Assembly (NCBI GenBank): GCA_007745635.1
Contig: CP036272.1
Span: 6,213,697 to 6,277,696 of the forward strand
DNA: 64,000 bases
Origin: Stieleria bergensis
Lineage (GTDB): Bacteria; Planctomycetota; Planctomycetia; Pirellulales; Pirellulaceae
Direction: 5' to 3'
The notes under the pieces were generated by a model, which was given only the letters and a program-made list of their open reading frames with translations, had not been told where the DNA came from and made no database searches. Position numbers and translations under genes: made by a program. Of this stretch, positions 17,893 through 27,790 are shown piece after piece (the stretch's first letter is position 1; every line of letters starts with the position of its first letter).

Positions 17893-19607
17893 GCGAGCCA
17901 ATTGCAGACCGCATCCTGCCCGCCGACAGTGAGCAACAGCTGGCGGAACTGGTCAGTGAACTGACCGACCAAGTCTGTCGCGGCAATCCTATCGACATCG
18001 AACAGACCTGCCAGCAATACCCTGAACTCGCCACACAGCTGCGCGAGTTATGGCCGGCCATTCTGCTGACCGACATCGCTGGTGCCGCAGCCGACGAGCT
18101 GCCAGCACAACAGCTCGGTCCAGCAGAAACGCACATCTCTCAGGCGAACAAAGACTTCTCCCAGGCGAACAACGACTCAGGGCGTTGGCAGAAAATGACA
18201 CTGCCAACTCGGATGGGTGACTACGAGTTGCTAGAAGAAATCGGCCGGGGAGGCATGGGGGTCGTCTTTCGAGCGCGGCAGATCAGCCTTGAACGCGAGG
18301 TGGCCGTCAAGATGATCTCGCGTGGCAGACTGGCCAGCCCTCATGACTGGTCTCGCTTTCTGGCGGAAGCCGCCGCCACCGCGGGCATTGAACATCGCTG
18401 CATTGTCCCTGTTTACGAAGTCGGTGACTTCGATGGACGACCGTTCTTCAGCATGCAATTGGTCGAAGGCCAGACACTGGCTGAACGACTCAGGGATGGG
18501 CCGCTACCCGAACGTGAAGCCGCTCGGATGATGTCGCAAATTGCCAAGACCATTGACTTCGCTCACCATTGTGGCCTGGTGCACCGCGACATCAAGCCCA
18601 GCAACATCATGGTCACCAACGACGGCAAACCGGTGATCACCGACTTTGGTTTGGCGATGCGACTGGACAGTGATGCCAATCTGACGCGCAGTGGCATGTT
18701 GGCTGGAACGCCCGCATTCATGTCTCCCGAACAAGCTTCCTCACGGCGCGAACTGCTGGGCCCGCCAACGGACATCTATTCACTGGGATGCGTGCTGTAC
18801 AACATGCTGACTGGCTCCGCTCCCTTCATTGCCCAATCGCCCATGGACTTGGTGATTCAGGTCATCGAACAGGATCCCAGCCCGCCGCGCAATCTGCGTC
18901 CCAGTTTGGACCGCGACTTGGAAATGATTGTGATTCGCTGCATGCAAAAACCAATCGACCTACGGTATGCAAGCGCAGCAAAATTGGCTGCCGACCTGGA
19001 TGCCTTTCTGGCCGACGAAGCAGTCTCGGCGCGCGGCGCCCAATTCAATCAGATCATAGCCCGTATCTTCCGCGACACACATCACGCCACCATTTTGAAC
19101 AACTGGGGCGTGCTCTGGATGTGGCACTCCCTGGTCCTGCTGTTGGCGGGTGTGACCACTTGGTGCATGCAATTCGCTGGTGTCACCAATCGAATGATTT
19201 ACATGGGTGTCTGGACGATTGGCTTGGGAGCCTGGGCGGCGGTGTTTTGGAAATTCCGCCAACGCATGGGCCCGGTGACCTTCATTGAACGACAAATCGC
19301 TCATGTCTGGGGCGGTAGCATGATTGCCATTGCAATGCTATTCCCACTGGAGAAACTGCTTGCCCTGCCCGCACTGACGCTGTCCCCGTTACTGGCTGTC
19401 ATCAGTTCAATGGTCTTTGTGGTCAAAGCAGGCATGCTGAGTGGAAGATTCTATCTACAAGCGATCGCGCTGCTGATCTGCAGCCTGTTGATGGCTGCCC
19501 AGCCAGACTACGCCCAACTGTTCTTTGGCCTCATCGGCGCGAGCTGCTTTTTCTTTCCCGGCCTGCGGCACTACCAGCGCAAAAAAGCCTCTCGCCTGGC
19601 CGGTTGA
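17889..19607 (+). CDS. Membrane-anchored Ser/Thr protein kinase
   Basis: This 572-residue protein has an N-terminal helical segment of about 100 residues, then a Hanks-type kinase domain from about residue 109. The G-loop is GRGGMGVVF, the ATP-binding lysine is about K141 (VAVKMI), the catalytic loop is HRDIKPSN (H232-D234), the metal-binding DFG starts at D252, and the APE-like block reads SPEQASS. The C-terminal 165 residues hold several hydrophobic membrane segments. The start is GTG, overlapping the sigma-factor stop. It probably senses a signal through its membrane part and phosphorylates the sigma factor or a partner. All catalytic residues are present. There is no PASTA or other known sensor domain. 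Confidence 0.93.
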   Translation: MSEPIADRILPADSEQQLAELVSELTDQVCRGNPIDIEQTCQQYPELATQLRELWPAILLTDIAGAAADELPAQQLGPAETHISQANKDFSQANNDSGRWQKMTLPTRMGDYELLEEIGRGGMGVVFRARQISLEREVAVKMISRGRLASPHDWSRFLAEAAATAGIEHRCIVPVYEVGDFDGRPFFSMQLVEGQTLAERLRDGPLPEREAARMMSQIAKTIDFAHHCGLVHRDIKPSNIMVTNDGKPVITDFGLAMRLDSDANLTRSGMLAGTPAFMSPEQASSRRELLGPPTDIYSLGCVLYNMLTGSAPFIAQSPMDLVIQVIEQDPSPPRNLRPSLDRDLEMIVIRCMQKPIDLRYASAAKLAADLDAFLADEAVSARGAQFNQIIARIFRDTHHATILNNWGVLWMWHSLVLLLAGVTTWCMQFAGVTNRMIYMGVWTIGLGAWAAVFWKFRQRMGPVTFIERQIAHVWGGSMIAIAMLFPLEKLLALPALTLSPLLAVISSMVFVVKAGMLSGRFYLQAIALLICSLLMAAQPDYAQLFFGLIGASCFFFPGLRHYQRKKASRLAG

Positions 19608-19614
19608 CTCGGGC

Positions 19615-19644
19615 CAGCCTGACAGTTGCCCTAGCTTCAGGCTG
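19615..19644 (+). terminator. Hairpin after kinase gene, possible terminator
   Basis: CAGCCTGA pairs with TCAGGCTG across a 14-base loop, starting eight bases after the kinase stop. Only a weak T-rich tract follows, so termination is plausible but not strong. Confidence 0.35.
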
Positions 19645-19767
19645 CCCCCAATTTGCCAATTTTCGTTCCCACACTGACGATCGAAACCGATACAATGCCT
19701 GACTGCCGGGCGGCCTTCGCCGTGTTACAGGATCGCAAAACCACCCCCAGAACACTTATGGTTTGCT

Positions 19768-20763
19768 GTGCCAGCGCACCATCTTTCCCGCCGGTCAGAT
19801 CGATTCACAGTCCCATCGCAGGCCTGTCTTGGGTTCACTCTAATCGAACTGCTTGTTGCGATCTCCGTCATCGGCATCCTGATTGGCTTGCTGTTACCTG
19901 CGGTGCAAGCGGCTCGGGAAGCAGCGCGTTTGGTCCAGTGCAAGAACAATCTCAAACAAGTTGCCTTGGCGTGCCATAACTATGAAACGGCGTTTAATGT
20001 CCTGCCAGGATACGGTGGTGAAGCTGGCGGATTCTTGATTCGCCAACTTCCCGGCCATACGCGCACCACTCAAGGCGGTGGCAACTGGATCACACAATCA
20101 CTGCCGTTCATGGAACGCAATACGCTCGCCCAGCAGATTGGCTCGTTGGCCTCCCATCGCTCACCACATACTGTCCCCCATGTCGAAGAGGCTGTGTCAT
20201 CGCCCGTCGAAGGCTTGATCTGCCCGACGCGCCGCCGAGCGAAATCATACCCTCTGCAAAGCCCCTACCGAGAGCGATACGGATCGCGTGGTGCGCGAAC
20301 AGACTATGCCATGAATGGAGGCGCTGCGGAGGTCCTAGTGGGCGCTAACCAAAATATCAATGACGCACCCGCCATCGAGATCAAGCATGATGGCACCTGG
20401 TCGTATGGCCGTCGCACGCCGACCAGTAAGATCCAAGATGGACTCTCAAATACGTACTTGGTTGGCGAAAAGGCAATGGACTTGAACAAACTGTCCAGCG
20501 CCAATGGGTTTGGTGACCGCGCCCCCATCGCTGGCTATCACAACTCGCCCATTTCTACACACTCCTATGTTCGATTTGCAGCGCGTTCTCCGCGGATGGA
20601 CTCGCGTGACAATTGCCTCGAGTGCCATGACTTTGGCTCCACCCACCACGCTGGCTGGAACGCCGCGTTTGCTGATGGACGCGTGGAACTGATGACCTAT
20701 AGCATGGACCTCCTGATTCATCGCATGCACGCCAGTGTCAGCGGCCGCGAAACCTCTCCTTGA
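19768..20763 (+). CDS. DUF1559 pseudopilin-like protein (copy 4)
   Basis: This 331-residue protein carries a prepilin-type leader of about 21 residues, then [19 protein letters not shown] and [14 protein letters not shown]. The body is a shorter, divergent DUF1559 domain; the C-terminal motif is [14 protein letters not shown] in place of the more usual GGAH-x-MGDG. The GTG start at 19768 gives the full leader, and no Shine-Dalgarno is obvious. It lies 215 bases before the five-haem cytochrome gene in the same direction and may be expressed with it. Function is unknown; export through a pilin-like pathway is inferred from the leader. Confidence 0.87.
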   Translation: MPAHHLSRRSDRFTVPSQACLGFTLIELLVAISVIGILIGLLLPAVQAAREAARLVQCKNNLKQVALACHNYETAFNVLPGYGGEAGGFLIRQLPGHTRTTQGGGNWITQSLPFMERNTLAQQIGSLASHRSPHTVPHVEEAVSSPVEGLICPTRRRAKSYPLQSPYRERYGSRGARTDYAMNGGAAEVLVGANQNINDAPAIEIKHDGTWSYGRRTPTSKIQDGLSNTYLVGEKAMDLNKLSSANGFGDRAPIAGYHNSPISTHSYVRFAARSPRMDSRDNCLECHDFGSTHHAGWNAAFADGRVELMTYSMDLLIHRMHASVSGRETSP

Positions 20764-20977
20764 TCAACCGTTGGGCAGCCGCAGACACACAAGGTCGGGA
20801 ACCCATCGGAATCGCGAAAAAGAATCCAACCTCTCGCTCCCGCAACTCGCAACTCGCAACTCGCCTCCAGTGGCAATGGAGCCCCCGTCGGTAAGCCGTA
20901 GTGCAACGCTGGTGGGATACTGCTAGAATGCCGTCTCGCCCCACCTTTATCCCACCCAATGATTCACTGCTTTTGCG
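20764..20977 (+). promoter_or_regulatory. Regulatory spacer with GGTGGGATA / TATCCCACC inverted pair
   Basis: GGTGGGATA at 20911-20919 and TATCCCACC at 20948-20956 form a perfect nine-base inverted repeat with a 28-base spacer, 22 bases before the cytochrome gene start at 20978. The same motifs, also in opposed orientation, lie before the DUF1080 gene at 16115. A small direct repeat, three copies of CGCAACT, sits at 20841-20861. Confidence 0.4.
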
Positions 20978-23900
20978 ATGATTAACTGCTATTTTTTGCC
21001 TCGCGCGATGCGTGCACTCGGCAAACACTTGTCCACGGTCGCAGCGTTACTCGCGGCATTTTTCGCCTGTCACGCTGACCTTTTTGCTGCTCCTCCGGTC
21101 GATGACCCGGACTACCTGATCCAAGGTGAATACGATGGCGATGCTCGCAGCCTGCAAGTGATTGCGCTGGGAGAGGGTGAATTTGACATCATCGTCTACG
21201 ACAGTCCCCTGTCGCTACGACATCAGTCGGAAACGCCTCCTCGCACCATCAACGGCGACGAAGAAACCGTCGCTGCATTGGTTGAAGCCAACGACTTGAA
21301 ACGAGTAGAGCGAACGTCACCGACGCTTGGCAAGAAAGCCCCGGCCGGTGCCAAGGTTTTGTTCGATGGCAGTGAAGAATCGTTGCAGAACTGGAAAGGT
21401 GGCAAGCTGTCTGAAGAAGGCCTGTTGATTTCCGGCACAACCAGCAAAGACACCTTTGGTGATTACTCCTTGCATGTTGAATTCCGCACACCATGGATGC
21501 CCAAGGCCAGAGGGCAGGGCAGGGGCAACAGTGGGGTGTATCATCAAGGACGTTACGAAACTCAAGTCCTGGATTCGTTTGGTCTCAAAGGAGAAAACAA
21601 CGAAACTGGAGGCATCTACAGCATCAAGGCTCCAGACGTGAACGCCTGTTTGCCACCCATGCAGTGGCAAACGTACGACGTCGATTTCACTGCGGCAACG
21701 TTCCAAGACGGCAAAAAGATCGCGGATGCTCGCTTGACCGTTTGGCTCAACGGTGAAATGGTGCAAAACGACACCGTTGTGCCTCGCACGACGACCGCAG
21801 CTCCTGTCAAAGAGTCAGCCGATCCTGGCCCCATTTACCTACAAGATCACGGCAATCCGGTTCGCTATCGCAACATTTGGATTCAGCCGCGTGATGCTGC
21901 CAAGGAAGCTCGTCGCCCCATCGTCCCTGGATTTGAACGATTTTTCTCTGGCAAGCCAGATGAGCAAGCGTTGGGCGGAGAAATCCTGATCAGCAACCTT
22001 AGCTGCACCGCCTGCCACAAGACACCTCAGCAGGACGCCCTGACCAGCTTGCTGCCGGAAAAGAAAGCACCTTCGCTGGCAGAAGTCGCAGGCCGCGTGC
22101 GAAACGATGCATTGGTCGCCATGATCTCCGACCCGCACGGATTCAAACCCAACACAGCGATGCCAGATCCTTGGGCGGGACTGCCAAACGACCAGCGTTT
22201 GTCGGCCGCTGCATCGATCGCCAGCTATTTGTTGCTGCGAGACGACTCGGTGAAACTTCTCGATCGTGCAGGTCGCAAAAGCGCCGTTCAACAAGGTCGC
22301 CAGCTGTACCATAGCGTGGGCTGCGTTGCCTGCCACAAAGCGTTCGAAGGCACTGCAACTCCGGATAACACCAACGTTCCACTGGGTGCTGTGGAGCGAA
22401 AGTACACGATTGACTCGCTGGCTAAGTTTATCCTGGAACCACACAAGGTTCGTTCCGGTGGTCGCATGCCATCACTGGTTGGATCTCAAGGCGATGCATA
22501 TTCAATCGCGGCTTACCTGACGCGAGCGGTGACGGAACGAAAGAGCGAAGCCGTCTTTACTCGCAAAGTCTACAAAGGCAACTGGCAAAAGCTGCCTGAT
22601 TTTGACGCTTTGAAACCCGTCAGCGAAGACACAACCACGGTTTTGGACGATCGCAAGCTACTGAACCAAACCAATACCGGCGTGGTCCTAGAATCGAAAA
22701 TCAATGCCCCTCAGGATGGCGTTTATGAATTCATTTTGGCCAGCGATGATGGCTCTCGTTTGATCATTGGTGAAAACAAGGTGGACGTTGATGGCGTGCA
22801 CCCTCGCTCGGAACGCAAGGCCAAGTTCAATCTCAAAGCCGGCGTGCATCCCATTCGAATTGAATTTTTCAACGCCGGTGGAGGCGGTGAACTCAGCGTC
22901 AAAGTCAACGACCCCACGTTAGGCCTGGTGGATCTGCAAGAGATCATCACCGATGGCAATCAAGAGACTGGGCGGTTGCTCAAAGATGCGTTTCAGCCGG
23001 ACCCTGCATTGGTTGAAACGGGCAAACAGTTGTTCCGCCTTGCTGGCTGTGCTTCCTGCCACGACAGCGGTGACAAGTTAAGCGATGTGCCACAAGCCCC
23101 TGGCTTGGCAACCTTGCAAGCTGATCGCGGTTGTTTGGCGGAAACGGTTTCCAAACCCGCGATGGATTTCAACCTGTCTCCGCGTCAAAAGCAAGCCATC
23201 GTCGCAGCGATTGAGAAACGCCGTGAGTCGCCCACGCGATCACTTGCCGATGCGGATCGCTTGCACCTTCATTTCGCCGCATTGAATTGCTACGCCTGTC
23301 ACCGCCGCAATGATCTGGGCGGCAACGAACTGGCCCGCGACAGTTTCTTTCAGTCCACGATTGCTGAAATGGGCTGGGAAGGACGCACACCTCCACCGCT
23401 TGATGGCGTCGGCGATAAGTTACAGGACAACTACATCCAAACCGCCATCACGGGAGGCGCCAACGTTCGCAACTACATGCAAACGCGCATGCCGGGATTT
23501 GGCGAACAGGTGGCTCAATCACTGACGCCATTGTTAGTGAAAAGCGATCGCCCGGAAACCACGTTCGAGCAACCTGCAGAGAACAGCGACTTGGTCTCCA
23601 GCGGTCGCAAACTGGTGGGTTCGAGCGGTTTGTCGTGTGTGAAATGCCACTCCTACGAAGGGCTCACCGGCGGAGGCTTGGGCGCGATGGATTTGCGTGC
23701 CATGCCCAAGCGACTGCGTCACGACTGGTTTGTACGTTACCTACAAGACCCGACCAAGTATCGTCCCGGCACTCGCATGCCAAACAGTTTCCCCGACGGC
23801 AAAAGCTCTTACGACAAACTGTACCACGGGGATCCTGTGAAACAGGTGGACGCGATGTGGGCTTATTTGGCAACCGCCAAAGACGTCAAAGAACCGACGG

Positions 23901-24565
23901 GCGTTCGCAGTGGAACGATCTTGCTTTCGCCGGGCGAACGCCCTCTGATCTACCGCAACTTCTTTAACGACATGTCTGCCCGTGGGATCGCAGTTGGATT
24001 CCCCGGTGAGGCCAACCTGATTTGGGATGCCGAGCGGATGTCCTTGGGGCAGATTTGGAAAAGCGAATTCATTGATGCCGCCAAACACTGGACCGGGCGT
24101 GGCCAAGGTCGCACTTCACCGGCCGGTGCGGCGGTGCAACATCTGGAACGCTGGACGCCGATCAAAGCTGGCACCGATCTGGAAATGGCTTGGTCGAGCG
24201 AGATCGGGCGTGACTTAGGTTACCGGTTCAAAGGCTATCAGCTCGATTCCAACGGCAATCCCACGTTCCGCTATCAGGCGGGCAACGTGCAAATCGATGA
24301 TGCCGTGACCCCTTTGTCCGATGACGGACTGAAGCGATCCATCACTGTCCGTCGCCTTGGTGATGATGCCTCCTTGGGCTTGATCTGGCGAATGGCTCAG
24401 GCTGACAAGATCACGCAAGCCGATGGCAAATTCGTCATGGGTGATCTGCAGATTGCAATCGAAGGCGGCCAGGCAAAGGTTGTCACGATCGATGGCAAAG
24501 AGGAGCTTCGCGTCGCCATTCCGGCTGGCAAACAGGCCACGGTCACCGAAACCTTGCAGTGGTAA
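20978..24565 (+). CDS. Five-haem cytochrome with DUF1080 and PA14-like domains
   Basis: This 1195-residue secreted protein has a signal peptide, then a DUF1080 domain (about 120-304). Cytochrome c motifs follow: CTACH (~342) and CVACH (~449). A PA14-like sugar-binding beta-sandwich (about 528-649) precedes further haem sites CASCH (~692), CYACH (~772) and CVKCH (~887), and a C-terminal region of unknown fold ends the protein. Five C-x-x-C-H sites predict five covalent haems. One polypeptide thus joins a sugar-cleaving domain, a carbohydrate-binding domain and electron-transfer modules. That suggests coupled oxidation and hydrolysis of saccharides outside the cytoplasm (inference). The following gene encodes a beta-propeller dehydrogenase-like protein. 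The start could also be ATG 21008, which gives a shorter signal peptide. Confidence 0.88.
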   Translation: MINCYFLPRAMRALGKHLSTVAALLAAFFACHADLFAAPPVDDPDYLIQGEYDGDARSLQVIALGEGEFDIIVYDSPLSLRHQSETPPRTINGDEETVAALVEANDLKRVERTSPTLGKKAPAGAKVLFDGSEESLQNWKGGKLSEEGLLISGTTSKDTFGDYSLHVEFRTPWMPKARGQGRGNSGVYHQGRYETQVLDSFGLKGENNETGGIYSIKAPDVNACLPPMQWQTYDVDFTAATFQDGKKIADARLTVWLNGEMVQNDTVVPRTTTAAPVKESADPGPIYLQDHGNPVRYRNIWIQPRDAAKEARRPIVPGFERFFSGKPDEQALGGEILISNLSCTACHKTPQQDALTSLLPEKKAPSLAEVAGRVRNDALVAMISDPHGFKPNTAMPDPWAGLPNDQRLSAAASIASYLLLRDDSVKLLDRAGRKSAVQQGRQLYHSVGCVACHKAFEGTATPDNTNVPLGAVERKYTIDSLAKFILEPHKVRSGGRMPSLVGSQGDAYSIAAYLTRAVTERKSEAVFTRKVYKGNWQKLPDFDALKPVSEDTTTVLDDRKLLNQTNTGVVLESKINAPQDGVYEFILASDDGSRLIIGENKVDVDGVHPRSERKAKFNLKAGVHPIRIEFFNAGGGGELSVKVNDPTLGLVDLQEIITDGNQETGRLLKDAFQPDPALVETGKQLFRLAGCASCHDSGDKLSDVPQAPGLATLQADRGCLAETVSKPAMDFNLSPRQKQAIVAAIEKRRESPTRSLADADRLHLHFAALNCYACHRRNDLGGNELARDSFFQSTIAEMGWEGRTPPPLDGVGDKLQDNYIQTAITGGANVRNYMQTRMPGFGEQVAQSLTPLLVKSDRPETTFEQPAENSDLVSSGRKLVGSSGLSCVKCHSYEGLTGGGLGAMDLRAMPKRLRHDWFVRYLQDPTKYRPGTRMPNSFPDGKSSYDKLYHGDPVKQVDAMWAYLATAKDVKEPTGVRSGTILLSPGERPLIYRNFFNDMSARGIAVGFPGEANLIWDAERMSLGQIWKSEFIDAAKHWTGRGQGRTSPAGAAVQHLERWTPIKAGTDLEMAWSSEIGRDLGYRFKGYQLDSNGNPTFRYQAGNVQIDDAVTPLSDDGLKRSITVRRLGDDASLGLIWRMAQADKITQADGKFVMGDLQIAIEGGQAKVVTIDGKEELRVAIPAGKQATVTETLQW

Positions 24566-24582
24566 TCAACTTGACAGCCATC

Positions 24583-24606
24583 GCACTGGTCCTGCCGTGC
24601 CAGTGC
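24583..24606 (+). terminator. Intercistronic hairpin, weak terminator candidate
   Basis: GCACTGG pairs with CCAGTGC across a ten-base loop, 18 bases after the cytochrome stop. No run of T follows. It may attenuate or stabilise rather than end transcription, since the next gene in the same direction is functionally related. Confidence 0.3.
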
Positions 24607-24670
24607 TGATTGCCTGTCTTGATTTCGAATCAATACGGCGTTGTCGCCCTACCATTTCCCAAGTAACAAC

Positions 24671-26182
24671 ATGAAGACTCAGCCCACTCTCAACGCTTCA
24701 TTCGTGCGTTCACTTCTGCAGCCCGCTGCCTTAGCCGTCCTTGGCCTAGCCACGATGCTGGCCAGCATGACTGCGGCACAGAATCCACAAGAATCTGATT
24801 ACTATCGCATCGTCACCTTTCAGCCTCCATTGGGCGAAGTGATCGAAGCCAGTGGTTTTCAGCTGATGGACGATGGATCGATGGCCGTCTGCAGTCGCCG
24901 CGGCGACATCTTTCGCATTGAAAAACCCTTCGCCGACGAAGTCACCGCCGATCAGTTTTCAGTCTTTACTCGCGGACTGCACGAACCACTTAGCTTGGCA
25001 GCCAAAGACGGCTGGCTTTACGCCACCCAGCGCCCCGAGCTGACACGAATGCGGGACGAAGACGGCGACGGCGTTGCCGATGTCTTTGAAACCGTCGGCG
25101 ATGGCTGGGGCGTTTCAGCGGACTACCACGAATACGCGTTTGGATCAAAGTTCGATGCCGATGGCAATATCGTGATCACTCTGTGCCTGACGGGTTCATT
25201 CAACAGCAACGTGCTGTACCGTGGCTGGGCCGTGAAGGTCACTCCGGACGGCGAAACACTGCCGTACTGCAGTGGCGTGCGATCCCCGGGCGGCGTGGGC
25301 GCCGATGCGAAAGGACGCTTGTACTACACCGATAACCAAGGCCCCTGGAATGGCACTTGTGGCCTCAAACCCTTGATCCAAAACAAGTTCGTCGGACACC
25401 CCGGCGGCTTTCGCTGGTACGAGCAAGCGGAATCCGTTATGGGCAAAAAACCCGAAGAGCCTGTCAGTGGATCTCGGTTGCACACCGAAGCAGACCGCAT
25501 CCCTGAACTCTCTATGCCGACGGTTTTGTTCCCGTACAACAAAATGGGCAAGAGCGCCAGCGGCATTGCCTGTGACACCACTGGTGGCAAGTTTGGGCCT
25601 TTCCAAGATCAGCTGTTCGTCGCCGATCAATCCGCCAGCACCATCATGCGAGTGTCTCTCGAAGAAGTCAACGGTCACGTTCAAGGCGCGTGCTTTCCAT
25701 TCCGCAAAGGTTTTGCGTCGGGGAATGTCGGCGTTGAAATGACGCCCCAAGGATCGCTGTTTGTCGGTGGCACCAACCGTGGCTGGGGTTCAGTCGGTAA
25801 CCGCCCCTTTGCCATCGAACGACTGGACTGGACGGGCAAGCTGCCCTTCGAAATCCTGGCCATGCGCATCAAGCCCGATGGTTTCGAATTAGAATTCACC
25901 AAGCCTGTGGATCCCAAGACCGCCCAAGACCTGGCAGGCTATGACCTGCAAACGTACACCTACGAATACCGGTCGCAGTACGGCAGCCCAGAGGTCGATC
26001 ACACCAAACCAACGATCAAGTCTGCGACTGTCTCCGACGACAACCTGAAGGTGCGTTTGCAGATCGATGGCATGCAACGCGGCCATGTGCATGAACTGAT
26101 CAGTAAGCAGATCCGCAGCCAAGAAGGGTTGCCGCTGCTGCACCCGGAGGCCTACTACACCGCAAGCTACCTAGCAAAGTAG
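24671..26182 (+). CDS. Secreted beta-propeller dehydrogenase-like protein
   Basis: This 503-residue protein starts with a signal peptide (basic N-terminus, hydrophobic core, cut near TAAQ). The body shows propeller repeats with [20 protein letters not shown], a calcium-like D[10 protein letters not shown] loop and [13 protein letters not shown]. These are typical of the sorbosone/glucose dehydrogenase-like proteins of planctomycetes that are found with cytochrome domains. It has no haem motif itself. The cytochrome gene just upstream could accept electrons from it. The PQQ or other cofactor is not established. The start at 24671 is used because the shorter protein begins exactly at the signal; an alternative TTG at 24641 adds ten residues. 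Confidence 0.8.
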   Translation: MKTQPTLNASFVRSLLQPAALAVLGLATMLASMTAAQNPQESDYYRIVTFQPPLGEVIEASGFQLMDDGSMAVCSRRGDIFRIEKPFADEVTADQFSVFTRGLHEPLSLAAKDGWLYATQRPELTRMRDEDGDGVADVFETVGDGWGVSADYHEYAFGSKFDADGNIVITLCLTGSFNSNVLYRGWAVKVTPDGETLPYCSGVRSPGGVGADAKGRLYYTDNQGPWNGTCGLKPLIQNKFVGHPGGFRWYEQAESVMGKKPEEPVSGSRLHTEADRIPELSMPTVLFPYNKMGKSASGIACDTTGGKFGPFQDQLFVADQSASTIMRVSLEEVNGHVQGACFPFRKGFASGNVGVEMTPQGSLFVGGTNRGWGSVGNRPFAIERLDWTGKLPFEILAMRIKPDGFELEFTKPVDPKTAQDLAGYDLQTYTYEYRSQYGSPEVDHTKPTIKSATVSDDNLKVRLQIDGMQRGHVHELISKQIRSQEGLPLLHPEAYYTASYLAK

Positions 26183-26191
26183 CCTGCTAGA

Positions 26192-26279
26192 AGCACGACG
26201 TTGCCATGCGTGCCAGCACGACGTTGCCATGCGTGCCAGCACGACGTTGCCATGCGTGCCAGCACGACGTTGCCATGCG
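26192..26279. repeat. Tandem repeat, 23-base unit, 3.8 copies
   Basis: The unit AGCACGACGTTGCCATGCG plus TGCC is repeated without any mismatch from 26192, with the last copy cut short at 26279. It sits in the 113 bases between two convergent genes, ten bases after one stop and 16 before the other. Confidence 0.95.
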
Positions 26280-26295
26280 GCACCGAAGACTGACA

Positions 26296-27711
26296 TCAGT
26301 TCCGCAGATTGGAAAAGACGTCGCCACTGGGTTGACTGGGAAGCGTTGCCTGCCAGTCAATGAGCCGCTTCTTTAACGCCGCGATGACCTGAGGATGCTG
26401 TGCTGCGACGTCCTTGGATTCCAAGGGATCGGCGACGATGTCATACAGCTCCACATGAGACTGATCACGGTTGGTTAGCAGTTTCCACTGCTGATCGACC
26501 ACGGCGTAGGACACCCAGTGATAAGGCCGTGAGGGGGCGGCAGGCCACCGCGATTGCATCTTCCAAAACAGTGGTTTCTCTCGCTGCTTGGCGACGTCGC
26601 CCTGAAGCGTTTTGAACTGACTGACACCATCGGGTTGATAGCCTGCTGGCAACTCAACACCTGCGATCTCACAGAACGTCGGCAGCAAATCGACGGCGGA
26701 AATCAGCGACTGCTGATCAACATGGCCGGCTTGAATCTGTCCTGGCCAGCGAGCGATGAAGGGCACATTGATGCCGCCTTCGAACAGGGCTGACTTATAG
26801 CCTTTACGGCCCGCAGTGATGCCCTTGGAGGCTGCGATGCCCCAGCCTGCACCGGTGGCGGTGTCGTATTGCAGGGTCAATTCGGTTTCGCCCCCAGCTC
26901 GCGCGGGTCCATTGTCAGACGTGAAGACAACGAGCGTTTGATCGCTGATGTTCAGTCGATCCAGCTCCTCCAACACTTGGCCGATGCGATCGTCTGCATG
27001 GGAAATCACTGAGGCATAGATTTGATCGTTGCGACTGTTCATTTCACGATGCCGCCATTCGTATTTCGGTACCGTGTGAAAGGGCGTATGCGGCTCGTGA
27101 ATCCATAGATTGATAAAGAAGGGCTGGCATGCGCTGTGACTCTCGCGCATGAACTCAATCGCATTGGCAGCATCCTCATGCACCGGCATTTGTTCACCGG
27201 CGCAATTGAAAGCACCATAGCGGTCGTAGCCATACTGACTTGGCAACGGTGAATCCGGGATCATGTCATTGGCCAAATGCCACTTCCCGAAGTGCGCCGT
27301 GGAATAACCGGCTTGCTGCAACATGCGTGGCAACGAGGGTGCTTGCACATCCAACCAATCTGGCATCCCTCGCTTCTGGTTACTGGGCACCCAAGCGAAA
27401 TGCCCGTCAATGTTGTAACGCGCTGGAAAATGACCCGTCATCACCGCTGTGCGACTTGGCGAGCAGACTCCACTGGCGACCGTGAATCGCTGAAAGTCAG
27501 TTCCCTGTGCGGCAAGCCGATCGAGATTCGGCGTCTTCAAATAGGGATGTCCATGACATCCCAGATCGCCCCAGCCCCAATCATCGGCGAAGATGAACAA
27601 AATATTGGGCCGGGACTGCTTCTCCTCCGCTGCGTTTGCAAAATGAGCCGAAAAGGAGCCGAGTAAAACACAGATCAGTGAAAGAAAGGTTCGCATCGCG
27701 AGGGTCATCAC
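26296..27711 (-). CDS. Secreted sulfatase
   Basis: This 471-residue protein has a signal peptide (about residues 1-28, ending ANA), metal ligands D43-D44 in FADDWGWGD, and the formylglycine site C83-S-P-S-R followed by TAVMTGH. GKWHLA and TSDNGPARAGG are present, as in N-acetylgalactosamine-6-sulfatase-like enzymes, though substrate cannot be fixed. Expected activity is sulfate ester hydrolysis outside the cytoplasm. Starts at 27711, 27708 or 27696 are all possible and change only the extreme N-terminus. The ECF sigma gene upstream, transcribed in the same direction, lies 79 bases away. Confidence 0.93.
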   Translation of the reverse strand: MMTLAMRTFLSLICVLLGSFSAHFANAAEEKQSRPNILFIFADDWGWGDLGCHGHPYLKTPNLDRLAAQGTDFQRFTVASGVCSPSRTAVMTGHFPARYNIDGHFAWVPSNQKRGMPDWLDVQAPSLPRMLQQAGYSTAHFGKWHLANDMIPDSPLPSQYGYDRYGAFNCAGEQMPVHEDAANAIEFMRESHSACQPFFINLWIHEPHTPFHTVPKYEWRHREMNSRNDQIYASVISHADDRIGQVLEELDRLNISDQTLVVFTSDNGPARAGGETELTLQYDTATGAGWGIAASKGITAGRKGYKSALFEGGINVPFIARWPGQIQAGHVDQQSLISAVDLLPTFCEIAGVELPAGYQPDGVSQFKTLQGDVAKQREKPLFWKMQSRWPAAPSRPYHWVSYAVVDQQWKLLTNRDQSHVELYDIVADPLESKDVAAQHPQVIAALKKRLIDWQATLPSQPSGDVFSNLRN

Positions 27712-27790
27712 TTCCGTAGGGGAAAGTCTTTAGAAAAGGAGGCAGAGATCATCGAACCCATGCACCCGCAGTGAGCTCACCACGTGGACG

